Notes: a model not told the origin generated them from the letters alone. A DNA stretch of 35,127 nt from an uncultured Clostridium sp. (GCA_946545015.1 CAMNMV010000011.1:1-35127), one strand, 5' to 3'. Positions 9,435 through 19,544 are shown, counted from the first letter of the stretch. Translations and numbers: made by a program.

Positions 9435-11513
9435 TTATACTGTTCCTGATGACATACTTGTAAATGAACTTGACATACTTGTAAATCCAACAAATACTAA
9501 TGGGATAATTAAGTATCCTACAAATAAGCATATCATTGGTGCAAATCCAATTACTTTTCCTATCATAGCTTTTCTTGAAATAAGCCTATTATTTGATTCT
9601 TTTCTTCTTTCTTGGTAGTAATCTCTTTCAGATTCTAATTCGTCAAATGCATCCCTAATTGGGATTTTTTCAACTGCTGCTTGTAAGCTTTCTACAATTC
9701 TTATAAATAATTGATATGAAACATCATTTTTCATTTCTTCTAATGCTTCCCAAGCTCCTGCTTCATAGTTATTTATACATTGACTTAATACTGGTTTAAA
9801 TATGTTTGCATAACGTTCTAACCATTCTAGAATGATCTCAACATTAACCCTTTCAATTCTCATAAGCATAAGTATTATTGTATGGAATTGCATTACTTCG
9901 TCTTCCATTTCTAGTTGTCTCATCTTTACTTGGAAGAATAACAACCAAATTGGTGACATATATCCCGCAATTGCAAATACCATTGCAAGCAATAACTCAT
10001 ACCATTGCATAAATTCTTGGTTAATTATTTGTAATTTATTATAAACTTGTTCAGCATTTTTTTGTATTTCTTCATCTGATGCCTCACTATAAAGTGGTGA
10101 ACGATGCATCTCATATTCAATTTTTTCTACAGTTACATCTTTTTGACCTCTAAAATGATCCAAAAATTTATTATGTATTTTTGTAACTTCTTCTGCTTTT
10201 TTCTTATTAGCATCTGAAAGACCTGATATCAGATCGTAATCTGTCGTTGGCTCATTATACACATAATCTATTGCTATAACATGTAAATGAGCAAACACAA
10301 CAATTGATACTAAAAATGTAACAATTGCAAGTGTAACTCTATTTGTATAAAGCCACTCTATCTTTAATGGGGATGCTGCATCTTTCAGCATCTGACTAAC
10401 TTTTCTATGTTCTTTTGAACCTTGTTTTGGTATAAATAAATCTATTATTTTTTTGAATACTTTTTTGCTATATATTTTTTGTTGCCATGGATTTTCAGTA
10501 TTTTTAGTATTCATATTTGTTGATCCATTATCTTTTAGTTTTCTTACTAATAGATAAGATACAAATGTAATTATCATTATTAATATTTGTACAACCATTC
10601 CAACTTTTCCATTATACCAACTTTCAGTAAAATTAAAGTTTCCTACTGCCCAGTTTTTTAATGGTTCTAACGCTAGAACTGGTACTATTGATATAAACGC
10701 TAAACTTTGAAATACATAATTAAGTTTATCTCTTTTTAATATTTCAAGTTGCATTTCCTGTGTTATATTATTAACATTTTTTAAGTATAATGATGCTCCA
10801 TCTACTTTTCTATCACCAAATTCTTTTGTTAAATATGATATACCTGCAAATTCTTTTAAGAAACTATTTGGTGCAACATCATAATATTTTTCAAGTTCCA
10901 TTTCAGGATCGTCTGAAATCAATATTTCATAAATTTTTTCACCTTGAATTGATACTGTTCTTTCATCATCTTGTGAAACTTGATATATAGCTTCTTCTAC
11001 CATGTTAAATTCATGGTATGCATGTCTAATTTCTGAGAAAAATTCTAATTGTTCTTTTAATATTTTGTCATCTATTTTATCAACTGAACCATCTATTAAT
11101 GTATCTACCATAAACAACTCAAATATTAATAATATAACCATTAACAGCGTATTTGTATGAGTAATTATTATTGTAATTAAGGCTAATGGTATAAGAATTA
11201 AAAGTGCTCGTGAAAGTATCTTTGCTGAGTCTCTTCTTGTAACATATTCATCATCTATATGTATGATTTCAAGCTTTCTTCTAACTTTTAAAATATATCT
11301 CTTTATAAAAGGAATTCTTATATAAGTTATATATAATTTTTGAAATAATACCTCTGATGAAAATTTCTTTTCCTTTGTACCTTGTTGTAATCTTTGTATT
11401 TTCTTATATTCAGACTTATTAGCTCTTTTAGTTATTATTACATATCCTGCAATTAATGCAATTAATAAAACTGCACATATTCCCATTATAAAGAAAATTA
11501 ACTGATTTGACAC
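9435..11513 (-). CDS. TadB/TadC-like inner-membrane platform protein, apparently two T2SSF-like halves fused
   Basis: 692 aa; hydrophobic segments plus cytoplasmic helical regions in both halves; follows the CpaF-like ATPase gene. Confidence 0.7.
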   Translation of the reverse strand: MSNQLIFFIMGICAVLLIALIAGYVIITKRANKSEYKKIQRLQQGTKEKKFSSEVLFQKLYITYIRIPFIKRYILKVRRKLEIIHIDDEYVTRRDSAKILSRALLILIPLALITIIITHTNTLLMVILLIFELFMVDTLIDGSVDKIDDKILKEQLEFFSEIRHAYHEFNMVEEAIYQVSQDDERTVSIQGEKIYEILISDDPEMELEKYYDVAPNSFLKEFAGISYLTKEFGDRKVDGASLYLKNVNNITQEMQLEILKRDKLNYVFQSLAFISIVPVLALEPLKNWAVGNFNFTESWYNGKVGMVVQILIMIITFVSYLLVRKLKDNGSTNMNTKNTENPWQQKIYSKKVFKKIIDLFIPKQGSKEHRKVSQMLKDAASPLKIEWLYTNRVTLAIVTFLVSIVVFAHLHVIAIDYVYNEPTTDYDLISGLSDANKKKAEEVTKIHNKFLDHFRGQKDVTVEKIEYEMHRSPLYSEASDEEIQKNAEQVYNKLQIINQEFMQWYELLLAMVFAIAGYMSPIWLLFFQVKMRQLEMEDEVMQFHTIILMLMRIERVNVEIILEWLERYANIFKPVLSQCINNYEAGAWEALEEMKNDVSYQLFIRIVESLQAAVEKIPIRDAFDELESERDYYQERRKESNNRLISRKAMIGKVIGFAPMICLFVGYLIIPLVFVGFTSMSSSFTSMSSGTV

Positions 11514-11539
11514 TTTTAATTTGCACCTCCTTCTAGTTG

Positions 11540-13501
11540 CTAGATATTATCATTTTTTGATGGTCTACCTCTTCTTGTTCCATTTGAATTAACCATTACT
11601 GGATTAGCGTTTTTTACTGAATTTGACCAATGTCTTTCAACAAATCTATCAAATGCTTCCATATCTGCTTCATCCATATTGTTTCTCATTTCTCTTAAGT
11701 TTTGTTCTGTGATTGGGTTTGTTATTATGTATTCCCCATCAACATATTCTAATATATTTCTATGAATATATAATTGTCTATCTGTTACTTTTGTAAAATA
11801 ATGTGTTGCATTATCGAAAAATTTATCAAATTTTCCTTCTAATGTAGATTCTTTTCTATGATCAAATGTATATTCATTTTTATCTTCAACTGGTATACAT
11901 TCTGTAATTCTTTCTACATATCTTTTTCCTCTAAAGTCTTTTGTTAAGTGAATATCAAAGTTTAAAACTGATACAACTTGCTCTTCAGCAGTTTTTTCAT
12001 TTTTGAACACTCCAGTTCTAAGCATTGAGTTTCTTAACGCTGTAACTAGGTTTGGAAATGTTTTTGCGTGGTGAGTAAATAATGTAAATTTAGATGCAAC
12101 TTGGGCTGCTTGTATCATCCAAGATGCTACGGGGTCTGTTGCAACCTCACCTATGATATTAACAGAACCGTCAGTTTTCTTTTGAACGTCCAAACCTTCT
12201 TGTCCTGATATTGTATCAGTTTCACGGAATGTTAATATGTTTCTTGTTGGATAAATTCTTCTTAAATGAAGCTCGAATGCAGTTTCTTGAACACGGATGT
12301 TCATTGTTTCATAAATATTTTCAATCATTCCCATAAGCATTGTTGTTTTACCACAACCTTGCTCACCAGTAATTGATACAATTCTTGCTCCTTTTACTAA
12401 GAATTTCAATAATTCTATTGATTCATCAGAACCTGGTTCTCCTTTAAACCATTGTTCCAATGTTGAACGTTTTACGTCGAATTTTCTTACGAAGAATGCC
12501 CATGTTTCTGAGAAACTTGGTCTTACAACAACAACTCTGGAACCATCTTTCATTTCATTGATTTTATAACCATTTGTATCTGATAATTGTCCTGGGTTAT
12601 TGTATTTATATATATTTTGACATACTCTTTTTAATTCTGCTTCTGTACCAAATGATAAGAATGCTAAACGAATTGATTTACCTTGGAAGAATATCCAAAT
12701 ACTATCACATGCTCTTGGAACTTTATGTTCTGAAACTTGTGATAAATAATCTCCATCTGTTTGCGCAACTTGACTTAAGAAACTTTCTGGAAGTCCAGAT
12801 ACACCACCTGATACACCGTCTATATTCATATCTCTTACTTCATCTATTGAGCTATATCCTTTATAATGTTGATAAATTCTTTGAACAACAACAGCTAATT
12901 TATCTGAAAATGATAAAGCAATATTTTCTTTTTCATATATTTCAGAAATTTCATCTTCTGTTATAACATATGATGGCTTTGCTTCTCCAACCATATATTT
13001 TAATTCTGCCAAATTATATTTTTTAATCAATTCAGTTAAAGCTTCATATCCAAATTCTTTTTTATATGCATATATTAATATATCAAATTTATCTTGTGCT
13101 GTTAATAATGAAGGTATATCGAAAGGGATTGCTTTTGATATGTTTGTTTCAGTAACACCATATTCTTTTTCTAAGATATCATATATTAATTCTTTAACAT
13201 ATTTTTTGTCATTAACATCTCCATATGTACAACCTTTTAAAGCTTTCTTTAACTCATATTTTTTATTCTTTCTTCTTTTTAATTCTTCTTCAGAAAGACC
13301 AATATCATATAAGTTAACTTTAGTTATTTCATTAAGTCTTTTCTTGACAAATTCTTTCATTTTATCTAATGTATATGTTTTATCATCAACATTAATTGTT
13401 TCTTCTACTTTTTCATTCTTTTTCTTTTTAACATAATAGTATAATAGAAATGCTGCCATTCCAACAACAACTAATATCAATAAAATATCGACTATGGTCA
13501 T
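11540..13501 (-). CDS. CpaF/TadA-family secretion ATPase with N-terminal TM anchor
   Basis: 653 aa; Walker A GEQGCGKTTML, FELHLRRIYPTRNILTFRET, GEVATDPVASWMIQAAQVASKFTLFTHHAKTF; N-terminal MTIVDILLILVVVGMAAFLLYYYVKKKK. Confidence 0.88.
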   Translation of the reverse strand: MTIVDILLILVVVGMAAFLLYYYVKKKKNEKVEETINVDDKTYTLDKMKEFVKKRLNEITKVNLYDIGLSEEELKRRKNKKYELKKALKGCTYGDVNDKKYVKELIYDILEKEYGVTETNISKAIPFDIPSLLTAQDKFDILIYAYKKEFGYEALTELIKKYNLAELKYMVGEAKPSYVITEDEISEIYEKENIALSFSDKLAVVVQRIYQHYKGYSSIDEVRDMNIDGVSGGVSGLPESFLSQVAQTDGDYLSQVSEHKVPRACDSIWIFFQGKSIRLAFLSFGTEAELKRVCQNIYKYNNPGQLSDTNGYKINEMKDGSRVVVVRPSFSETWAFFVRKFDVKRSTLEQWFKGEPGSDESIELLKFLVKGARIVSITGEQGCGKTTMLMGMIENIYETMNIRVQETAFELHLRRIYPTRNILTFRETDTISGQEGLDVQKKTDGSVNIIGEVATDPVASWMIQAAQVASKFTLFTHHAKTFPNLVTALRNSMLRTGVFKNEKTAEEQVVSVLNFDIHLTKDFRGKRYVERITECIPVEDKNEYTFDHRKESTLEGKFDKFFDNATHYFTKVTDRQLYIHRNILEYVDGEYIITNPITEQNLREMRNNMDEADMEAFDRFVERHWSNSVKNANPVMVNSNGTRRGRPSKNDNI

Positions 13502-13519
13502 TTAAGGTTTCCCCTTTCT

Positions 13520-14365
13520 TTATATATTCATTTCTAATTCTTGTATCTTATATTGTATCATTTCAGAAGCCTTACTTATTTCCTGAAAAAATACATAATT
13601 TCTATCTTCTCTATCTAAATTTTTGTTTTTTGCAAATTCAAAAAACATATCTGGTACTTGTCCTACTTCTGCTGAATCAAAGAACAATGTATTATATGGT
13701 ACTGTTATAATATTTTTCTCTCCTAAATATTTAGAAATATTTTTAGCTGTATATCTTGAAAATTTATCATATCTTCCAGCTAATACAATAGTCTTTTTTG
13801 ATCCTAATATTTCATCATGTTGTCTTTCAGCTTTAAAATTATCAACACATGCTAGTCTTTGATTAATATTTGCTACTACCAAATCAGAATTTCTCATCAT
13901 TTCTCTTTGAATACTTTCATCTATATTGGTATCCAAATCTACAAATATCAAATCGTAATATTGATTTGCTGTTTTTACTATTTCTGGATAGTATTGAGAT
14001 ACATTTTCATCATTACCATTTTCCTTGCCAGAAAATAATATTTCCAAAGTATCTTTAAATACAACTTTTGTATAGTCTTTTATATTTTCAGCAGAGATTT
14101 TATTACTTCTAGCTATACGTATTAGTCCTTCCATTCCGCTTTGCATTGCTATTTCAGTGTTTCTAGGAGCAAAAATACCAAATGTTGTCTTTTTACCAGT
14201 TTGTTTGTCAAAATAGCAATTATGTAACACGTCATTGTTATTGGCAGTTGATACTAACAATATTTTTATATTATGTTCAATTGCCATATATGTCGAAATA
14301 GCTACCATTGATAATGTTTTTCCTGTTTGTTCTCTGCCATTACTCCAAAAAGTTACTATTGCCAT
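13520..14365 (-). CDS. ParA/MinD/CpaE-like P-loop protein with atypical Walker A
   Basis: MAIVTFWSNGREQTGKTLSMVAISTYMA (G-REQ-TGKT), YYDLIFVDLDTNID Walker B-like. Confidence 0.65.
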   Translation of the reverse strand: MAIVTFWSNGREQTGKTLSMVAISTYMAIEHNIKILLVSTANNNDVLHNCYFDKQTGKKTTFGIFAPRNTEIAMQSGMEGLIRIARSNKISAENIKDYTKVVFKDTLEILFSGKENGNDENVSQYYPEIVKTANQYYDLIFVDLDTNIDESIQREMMRNSDLVVANINQRLACVDNFKAERQHDEILGSKKTIVLAGRYDKFSRYTAKNISKYLGEKNIITVPYNTLFFDSAEVGQVPDMFFEFAKNKNLDREDRNYVFFQEISKASEMIQYKIQELEMNI

Positions 14366-14366
14366 A

Positions 14367-15059
14367 TTACATTCCTCTTTCTATATTTTTTATAGCTCTT
14401 CTTATTTGTCCTTCACCAACATCATCTGCAACTTCATTTGCTACAACAAGAAGTCCATCTTTATATTGTTGGCTTAATCTTTTAAATCTAATCTTACCCG
14501 CTCTTTGATTTTCTGATATTACACTCAAATCGCCATTTTCAATTGGAAAGTATATTCTTTCTTCATCCCATAAGATTTTATATCCTAATGCTAAATAATT
14601 TAAATAATCATTTTCTTCTTTTAATATATCTTGCGCAAATAATATTTTTGTTAACTTCATAGGGTTTTTGACTAATGACAATATTTGTATTCCTCTTCTT
14701 AAAGAGAAAATATCAAATGATGTAACAAAAAAGTTTTTATCAGTTAGATTTAGTTCAAATCCTTGTATATTATATGGATTATCAATATCAACTAATACTA
14801 CATCATAAGGTAATTCTTCTTGTGTTCTTAAATATTGTCTTATTTGTTCATAATTCTTAAATCCAACCGCAATATCTATGTTTTCATAATCAGTAATATA
14901 GGCAGCTTCTTGCTTTATAGTAGGTATAATGTATCTTGCTTTTTGATTTAATGTTGAATCAATTATCAATACCCTTTTATTGCATAATTCTAATATCTTG
15001 GCAACATATATTATCATATCTATTTTGTCATAAGCGCCTATAAAACCATACTTTTTCAT
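14367..15059 (-). CDS. CpaE/ParA-fold-like protein lacking a Walker A
   Basis: MKKYGFIGAYDKIDMIIYVAKILELCNKRVLIIDS...LPYDVVLVDIDNP; no GKT/S motif. Confidence 0.5.
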   Translation of the reverse strand: MKKYGFIGAYDKIDMIIYVAKILELCNKRVLIIDSTLNQKARYIIPTIKQEAAYITDYENIDIAVGFKNYEQIRQYLRTQEELPYDVVLVDIDNPYNIQGFELNLTDKNFFVTSFDIFSLRRGIQILSLVKNPMKLTKILFAQDILKEENDYLNYLALGYKILWDEERIYFPIENGDLSVISENQRAGKIRFKRLSQQYKDGLLVVANEVADDVGEGQIRRAIKNIERGM

Positions 15060-15081
15060 TAGTTTCTCCCTTCTTTAATAA

Positions 15082-16161
15082 TTATTGAATTTCTCCTGAA
15101 AGTGAATCTAGATAAGTTTTTCTTTGATCTTGTGAATTCTTAATGCTTTCTTCCATTTTTGTTGTAAGTCCTTCTTCTGCATCTTCTTGTGCTTGAATTG
15201 CTCTATTTATATGATTATTTCTTAATTCAACGCTTGATTCACTTCTATATCTATTCAACAATTCTGTTTTTGCTTTTTGTAATATATTAGGATCATTTTG
15301 TAATAATGTGTATGTTTCTGAAGTTACAACATATGTTGGTGTTGCAGCTTTTTGCATTCCTGCTTCTGTATATTTATCAACATATAATTTAGCCCCATTT
15401 ATTCTGTATGCATCAACTATTGCACTACTTATCGCTAATATTTCGCCTTCTGAAACATTTAACCAAACTGTATCTGTTGAATCTTGTCCTCCAATATTTG
15501 GAATTTCTACTTCTTTTTTAGATACAACTATAAAGTTTTGCCCATTAGGTAACATTAATCTAACATCGATATAGTCTCCTGTAACTAAGTCCATTGGTAA
15601 TATAAATGCATTGTATTCTTCTCTTCTCATATCATCAGCTAATGCATTTTCACCTTTAGCTAATAATTCTTTTGTAATAACAGTATTAGATTTCATTGCT
15701 ACTTTTGCAATTAATGGAACTGTAGTTAAATCTATATATTCATCATTTCCATTCATTTCTATATAATAGTTGCCATTTTCATCATCTTGTTTAACTTCAT
15801 ATTCTTTATTATTTTTTTGGATTGTTAATTTTCCGCCTTTTGTATAAACTTCATTTCCTTCTTTATCTTGTAAAGAATAGTTATCTATTATAGACATGTC
15901 AGATACAGCATTGGCAGGAACTAAATTAGAATTTACAGTTGACATTGTATACATATCTGATGTAATAACTTGTCCAGAACTTACATCTTGATTTAATACA
16001 TATACTTGTTTACTTGCCTTTTTATCTTCTTGTTCTTTTTTCTTATAATTGTTTAATTGCATGAATAAAAATACTATTATCGCTCCTGATATTAATAGCA
16101 TTACTAACATACCTAAAATAAATGATATTCTTGCTTTTCTTTGCATTGGATTTGTTGCCAT
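15082..16161 (-). CDS. CpaB-like SAF-domain protein, first gene of the Tad-like operon
   Basis: 359 aa; N-terminal TM; YVLNQDVSSGQVITSDMY SAF-like motif and DYIDVRLMLPNGQNFIVVSKKEV; precedes ParA-like and CpaF-like genes. Confidence 0.7.
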   Translation of the reverse strand: MATNPMQRKARISFILGMLVMLLISGAIIVFLFMQLNNYKKKEQEDKKASKQVYVLNQDVSSGQVITSDMYTMSTVNSNLVPANAVSDMSIIDNYSLQDKEGNEVYTKGGKLTIQKNNKEYEVKQDDENGNYYIEMNGNDEYIDLTTVPLIAKVAMKSNTVITKELLAKGENALADDMRREEYNAFILPMDLVTGDYIDVRLMLPNGQNFIVVSKKEVEIPNIGGQDSTDTVWLNVSEGEILAISSAIVDAYRINGAKLYVDKYTEAGMQKAATPTYVVTSETYTLLQNDPNILQKAKTELLNRYRSESSVELRNNHINRAIQAQEDAEEGLTTKMEESIKNSQDQRKTYLDSLSGEIQ

Positions 16162-16322
16162 AACAAATTCCTCCCTTTAATTATATTTTTGTATATTTTT
16201 CGATAAAATCACTATCTATTTTATTGTAACTCAACCAGTTTCCAAAATCAATAATTTCAATGTTTCTTGCAAAAACTTAATATTAATGTAATGTTTTTGT
16301 AATATAATTGTAATATTATTCT

Positions 16323-17189
16323 TTATATTTTTTCTAGAATTTTTACTACTCCGTCATCGTCATTTGAATCAGTAATAACATCAGCAACTTTAGTAATTTT
16401 AGGGGTACTTTGCCCCATTGCCACTCCTAAACCTGCATTTATAATCATTTTTTTATCATTTTCATTATCCCCAATTGCTATAACTTCTGTTTTATCAATA
16501 TTTAGTTTTTCTATAAGGAATTCTAAACTTGCCCATTTATCAACATCTTCCATAGTTATTTCAGTATAAAAATATTCTATAGCAATATCTTCTGTTCCAT
16601 CTTTTATAAATTTTCTTGATTGATGCCCTACATCTAAAACTTCAACACTTTTAATTTCTTTTAATTTTTTTATTATTGAATTAAATATTAATTGGCTTGC
16701 ATCGCAAATCATTATTTTCAAATAATTAATTCCTTCTGTTTCCTTTATATATTGTCTTATATTTTCAATAATTTTTAATTTTGTTTGTTTTTCTTCTTCT
16801 TTTTTTTGATTTTCCTTATAATAATATAAAACATTATATTTTAATGTTTTTGTTATTATTTCATTTTCTGTATATACAGTATAAAATATACTATTCTTCT
16901 CACATATATCTATTATTTCTAAAACTTTTGATTTAGGAATGAATTTATCGTATATAACATTTTTATTTTTCATATCATATACAAGTGCGCCATTTCCAGA
17001 TATAAAATACTGCATTCCGCCTATTTCTTCTGCAATAGGTATAATTGATGAAGTTGTTCTTCCAGAAGCTATTACAATTTGCATTCCTTCATCTATTTTT
17101 TTCTGTAAAATTTGTTTTGTATTTTGAGTAACAATTCCATAACTATTTAACATTGTCCCATCTAAATCTATCGCTATTAATTTATACAT
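16323..17189 (-). CDS. HAD hydrolase, Cof subfamily
   Basis: MYKLIAIDLDGTMLNSYGIVT...VIASGRTTSSI...VIAIGDNENDKKMI...GVAMGQSTPKI. Confidence 0.92.
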   Translation of the reverse strand: MYKLIAIDLDGTMLNSYGIVTQNTKQILQKKIDEGMQIVIASGRTTSSIIPIAEEIGGMQYFISGNGALVYDMKNKNVIYDKFIPKSKVLEIIDICEKNSIFYTVYTENEIITKTLKYNVLYYYKENQKKEEEKQTKLKIIENIRQYIKETEGINYLKIMICDASQLIFNSIIKKLKEIKSVEVLDVGHQSRKFIKDGTEDIAIEYFYTEITMEDVDKWASLEFLIEKLNIDKTEVIAIGDNENDKKMIINAGLGVAMGQSTPKITKVADVITDSNDDDGVVKILEKI

Positions 17190-17377
17190 AAAATTACTCC
17201 TTTTTTACATCTTCCGTCATTTTTTATCTTTTTGCATTATATCTATAATAAAATTTTTTTTCAACTTTTTTCAAAAAATTTCCTGTTTATTTTTTTATAA
17301 TCTGCAAATGATATTAATAGAAAAAAACATTATAGTTTTTTCTATTAAATGTTTTATATCTTGGAGGTGAAGAAACA

Positions 17378-17578
17378 ATGGCAAATAACAATTCAAACAA
17401 AAAATTAGTTCCAGAAGCTATGGCTGCTTTAGACAAATTCAAATATGAAGTAGCTTCAGAAGTTGGTGTTAATTTAAAAGACGGATATAATGGTGACATT
17501 TCAGCAAGAGATGCTGGTAGAATAGGTGGTAACATGGTAAGAAAATTAATACAACAAGCTGAAAACAACATGAGATAG
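17378..17578 (+). CDS. Alpha/beta-type small acid-soluble spore protein
   Basis: MANNNSNKKLVPEAMAALDKFKYEVASEVGVNLKDGYNGDISARDAGRIGGNMVRKLIQQAENNMR; GGAGGTG RBS. Confidence 0.96.
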   Translation: MANNNSNKKLVPEAMAALDKFKYEVASEVGVNLKDGYNGDISARDAGRIGGNMVRKLIQQAENNMR

Positions 17579-17643
17579 TTATATTATATACAATTTACCA
17601 ACAAATTAGGCAGAAGTATTTTTCTTGGTTTTATGTAATACAT

Positions 17644-17670
17644 AAAGGCAGGAGATGTGCTCCTGCCTTT
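17644..17670. terminator. Terminator hairpin between convergent SASP gene and 17701 ORF
   Basis: aaaggcaggag / ctcctgccttt. Confidence 0.85.
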
Positions 17671-17700
17671 ATTAAACTCTTGTTTTATAAAATTAACTAA

Positions 17701-18729
17701 TTATTCATCTAAATTATTAGTATCAAATTTAATATTAAATAACATATGTTCAACATTTTCTGATGTTTCAGGTAAAATTGGAATTCCCTGATTATTTACT
17801 AACGAAAAAGAAATTGATTTTATTTCATTTTCTCCTGTTTGTTGACATATCACATATGATTTCATAAAAGATAAACTAAATTCTAAAAGATAAAGTCCTT
17901 TACTATTTTTCTTTATTTTCCAATCAGCTGTTTCATATTTTCCATAATTATCTCTTAAAGTTCCTTCCATTCCAACTTTAAAAGAGTCGACATATAATTT
18001 TATAAATTGAGGATCGCTTAGCTTTCCATATGTAATCGGATCATCAATATATATTAATATATCATTATTATCATTAATTATTGCCTTTTGATTTTTTTCA
18101 TCATACGTTATCTCAGCTTCTCTCCATTCCTCAGGATCATATTCTAATGTCCAATCATTCATTTTAAATTCATTCATATAATTTGTTTCTTCGTCATCTT
18201 GTTTATCTTCAAAAATTTCAGCACTGTATCGATCATCAATGGTATTATAATTTTCTGAATCCTTTACCTCTTCAAAACGTACAACAAAATTAACAACTAA
18301 CATAGCAACCAATAATATAATCGCAAATGGTAGAACATCTCCTCCGTGCTTTTTGGCTTTTTCTAATTGTTCTTCATAGCTTAAACCTTGTTTTTTGTAT
18401 TTTTTTATTTTTCTTTCTATACTTGACTGATATATTGAATAATATGTAGCACCTATAATAAGTTTTATAACTCCAAATGGTGGAAAAGGCCTAAAATGAT
18501 TGAAATATGATATCAATAAGTCAACTACTATAATCAAAATCGCTTCAATCCACATTTTTCTGCCTAAAAACATTGCATCAGGAAATAAAAAAGCTAAAAA
18601 ACTAAATCCACCAGTTTTAAATTTATTTATGTAATGGTCTTGATTAGTTTCACCTATCCATGCCCTTACAAGTTTTTCTTCTGTATTCAGATCATTGTGA
18701 TTATTGTTTTTTTCATCTTCACCATTCAT
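17701..18729 (-). CDS. Uncharacterised membrane protein, possibly DUF2628-like N-terminus
   Basis: 342 aa; LVRAWIGETNQDHYINKFKTGGFSFLAFLFPDAMFLGRKMWIEAI, then TM segments and a soluble C-terminal domain. Confidence 0.5.
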   Translation of the reverse strand: MNGEDEKNNNHNDLNTEEKLVRAWIGETNQDHYINKFKTGGFSFLAFLFPDAMFLGRKMWIEAILIIVVDLLISYFNHFRPFPPFGVIKLIIGATYYSIYQSSIERKIKKYKKQGLSYEEQLEKAKKHGGDVLPFAIILLVAMLVVNFVVRFEEVKDSENYNTIDDRYSAEIFEDKQDDEETNYMNEFKMNDWTLEYDPEEWREAEITYDEKNQKAIINDNNDILIYIDDPITYGKLSDPQFIKLYVDSFKVGMEGTLRDNYGKYETADWKIKKNSKGLYLLEFSLSFMKSYVICQQTGENEIKSISFSLVNNQGIPILPETSENVEHMLFNIKFDTNNLDE

Positions 18730-18833
18730 ATAAAACTCCTCTTAATTGTTCTCTATATTAGATTTTAGCATACATCTAATATTTTTCAAGCCTATTTCAT
18801 CATATTTTACTCTAAACAATACATAAAAGCAGG

Positions 18834-18852
18834 AACTGTATTCCTGCCTTTA
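18834..18852 (-). terminator. Terminator hairpin downstream of hpf
   Basis: aaagcaggaactgtattcctgccttt, near-copy of the hairpin at 17644-17670. Confidence 0.7.
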
Positions 18853-18913
18853 TTAAATATTTTCAAATTTATTTAATTCTTAACCTTAAGTTTTTTTATT
18901 CTAGTATATAAAA

Positions 18914-19441
18914 TTAAGCTTCTGGTTCTACTAATCCATAGTTTTTACCATCTTTTAATCTATGTACAACATTAACTTTTCCTGTTTCAACATTTATGAA
19001 TGCTAAGAAATTATGTGATGGTTTTTCTTGTAATTTTAAAACCGCATCTTCTGGTAACATTGGTTTAATTTCATAATATGATGTTTTTACTATTTCATTT
19101 GAAACTTCATCTTCATGAACTGGATTAAATCCCATTGTTTTTATTGAAGACTCTTTCATCATTTTTTCTTTTTTTGTTTTTGTTTTTCTAATTTGTCCTT
19201 CTAATATATCTATATCTTTATCAATTGAAGCATATAGATCTTTATCTTCAGTTACAGCTCTATATTTTTCTCCATTTGCTGTTACGTATATTTCAGCAAT
19301 TTGTTCTTGTTTTTCTGTTCTTAATGTAACTTCAGCTTCTGCTTCTTCAAAATACTTATCAATTCTATCTAGTTTCTTTTCTACATAGTCATTAATAGCT
19401 TCTGTAATCTTTAGTTCCTTTCCTGTTATTTTTATTTTCAT
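18914..19441 (-). CDS. hpf: Ribosome hibernation promoting factor (long form)
   Basis: MKIKITGKELKITEAINDYVEKKLDRIDKYF...; C-terminal EDAVLKLQEKPSHNFLAFINVETGKVNVVHRLKDGKNYGLVEPE. Confidence 0.95.
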   Translation of the reverse strand: MKIKITGKELKITEAINDYVEKKLDRIDKYFEEAEAEVTLRTEKQEQIAEIYVTANGEKYRAVTEDKDLYASIDKDIDILEGQIRKTKTKKEKMMKESSIKTMGFNPVHEDEVSNEIVKTSYYEIKPMLPEDAVLKLQEKPSHNFLAFINVETGKVNVVHRLKDGKNYGLVEPEA

Positions 19442-19544
19442 AAAAATCGCTCCCTTCTCTTTTCTGTTTTATTTTATGATTGTGTCTTTATTATATCTTT
19501 TTTATTGCCTAAAAGTCAATAGGCTTTATTTTAAAATAATTTTG

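Noticed and set aside
12574-12966. Plus-strand ORFs lying inside minus-strand genes (e.g. 1154, 1784, 2836, 12574, 13140, 21815, 32816)
   Set aside because: Antisense to well-supported genes; Leu/Phe/Ile/Ser-rich low-complexity products typical of AT-rich antisense reading.
17314-17571. Minus-strand 85-aa ORF over the SASP gene
   Set aside because: Fully antisense to a clear SASP coding sequence with RBS.
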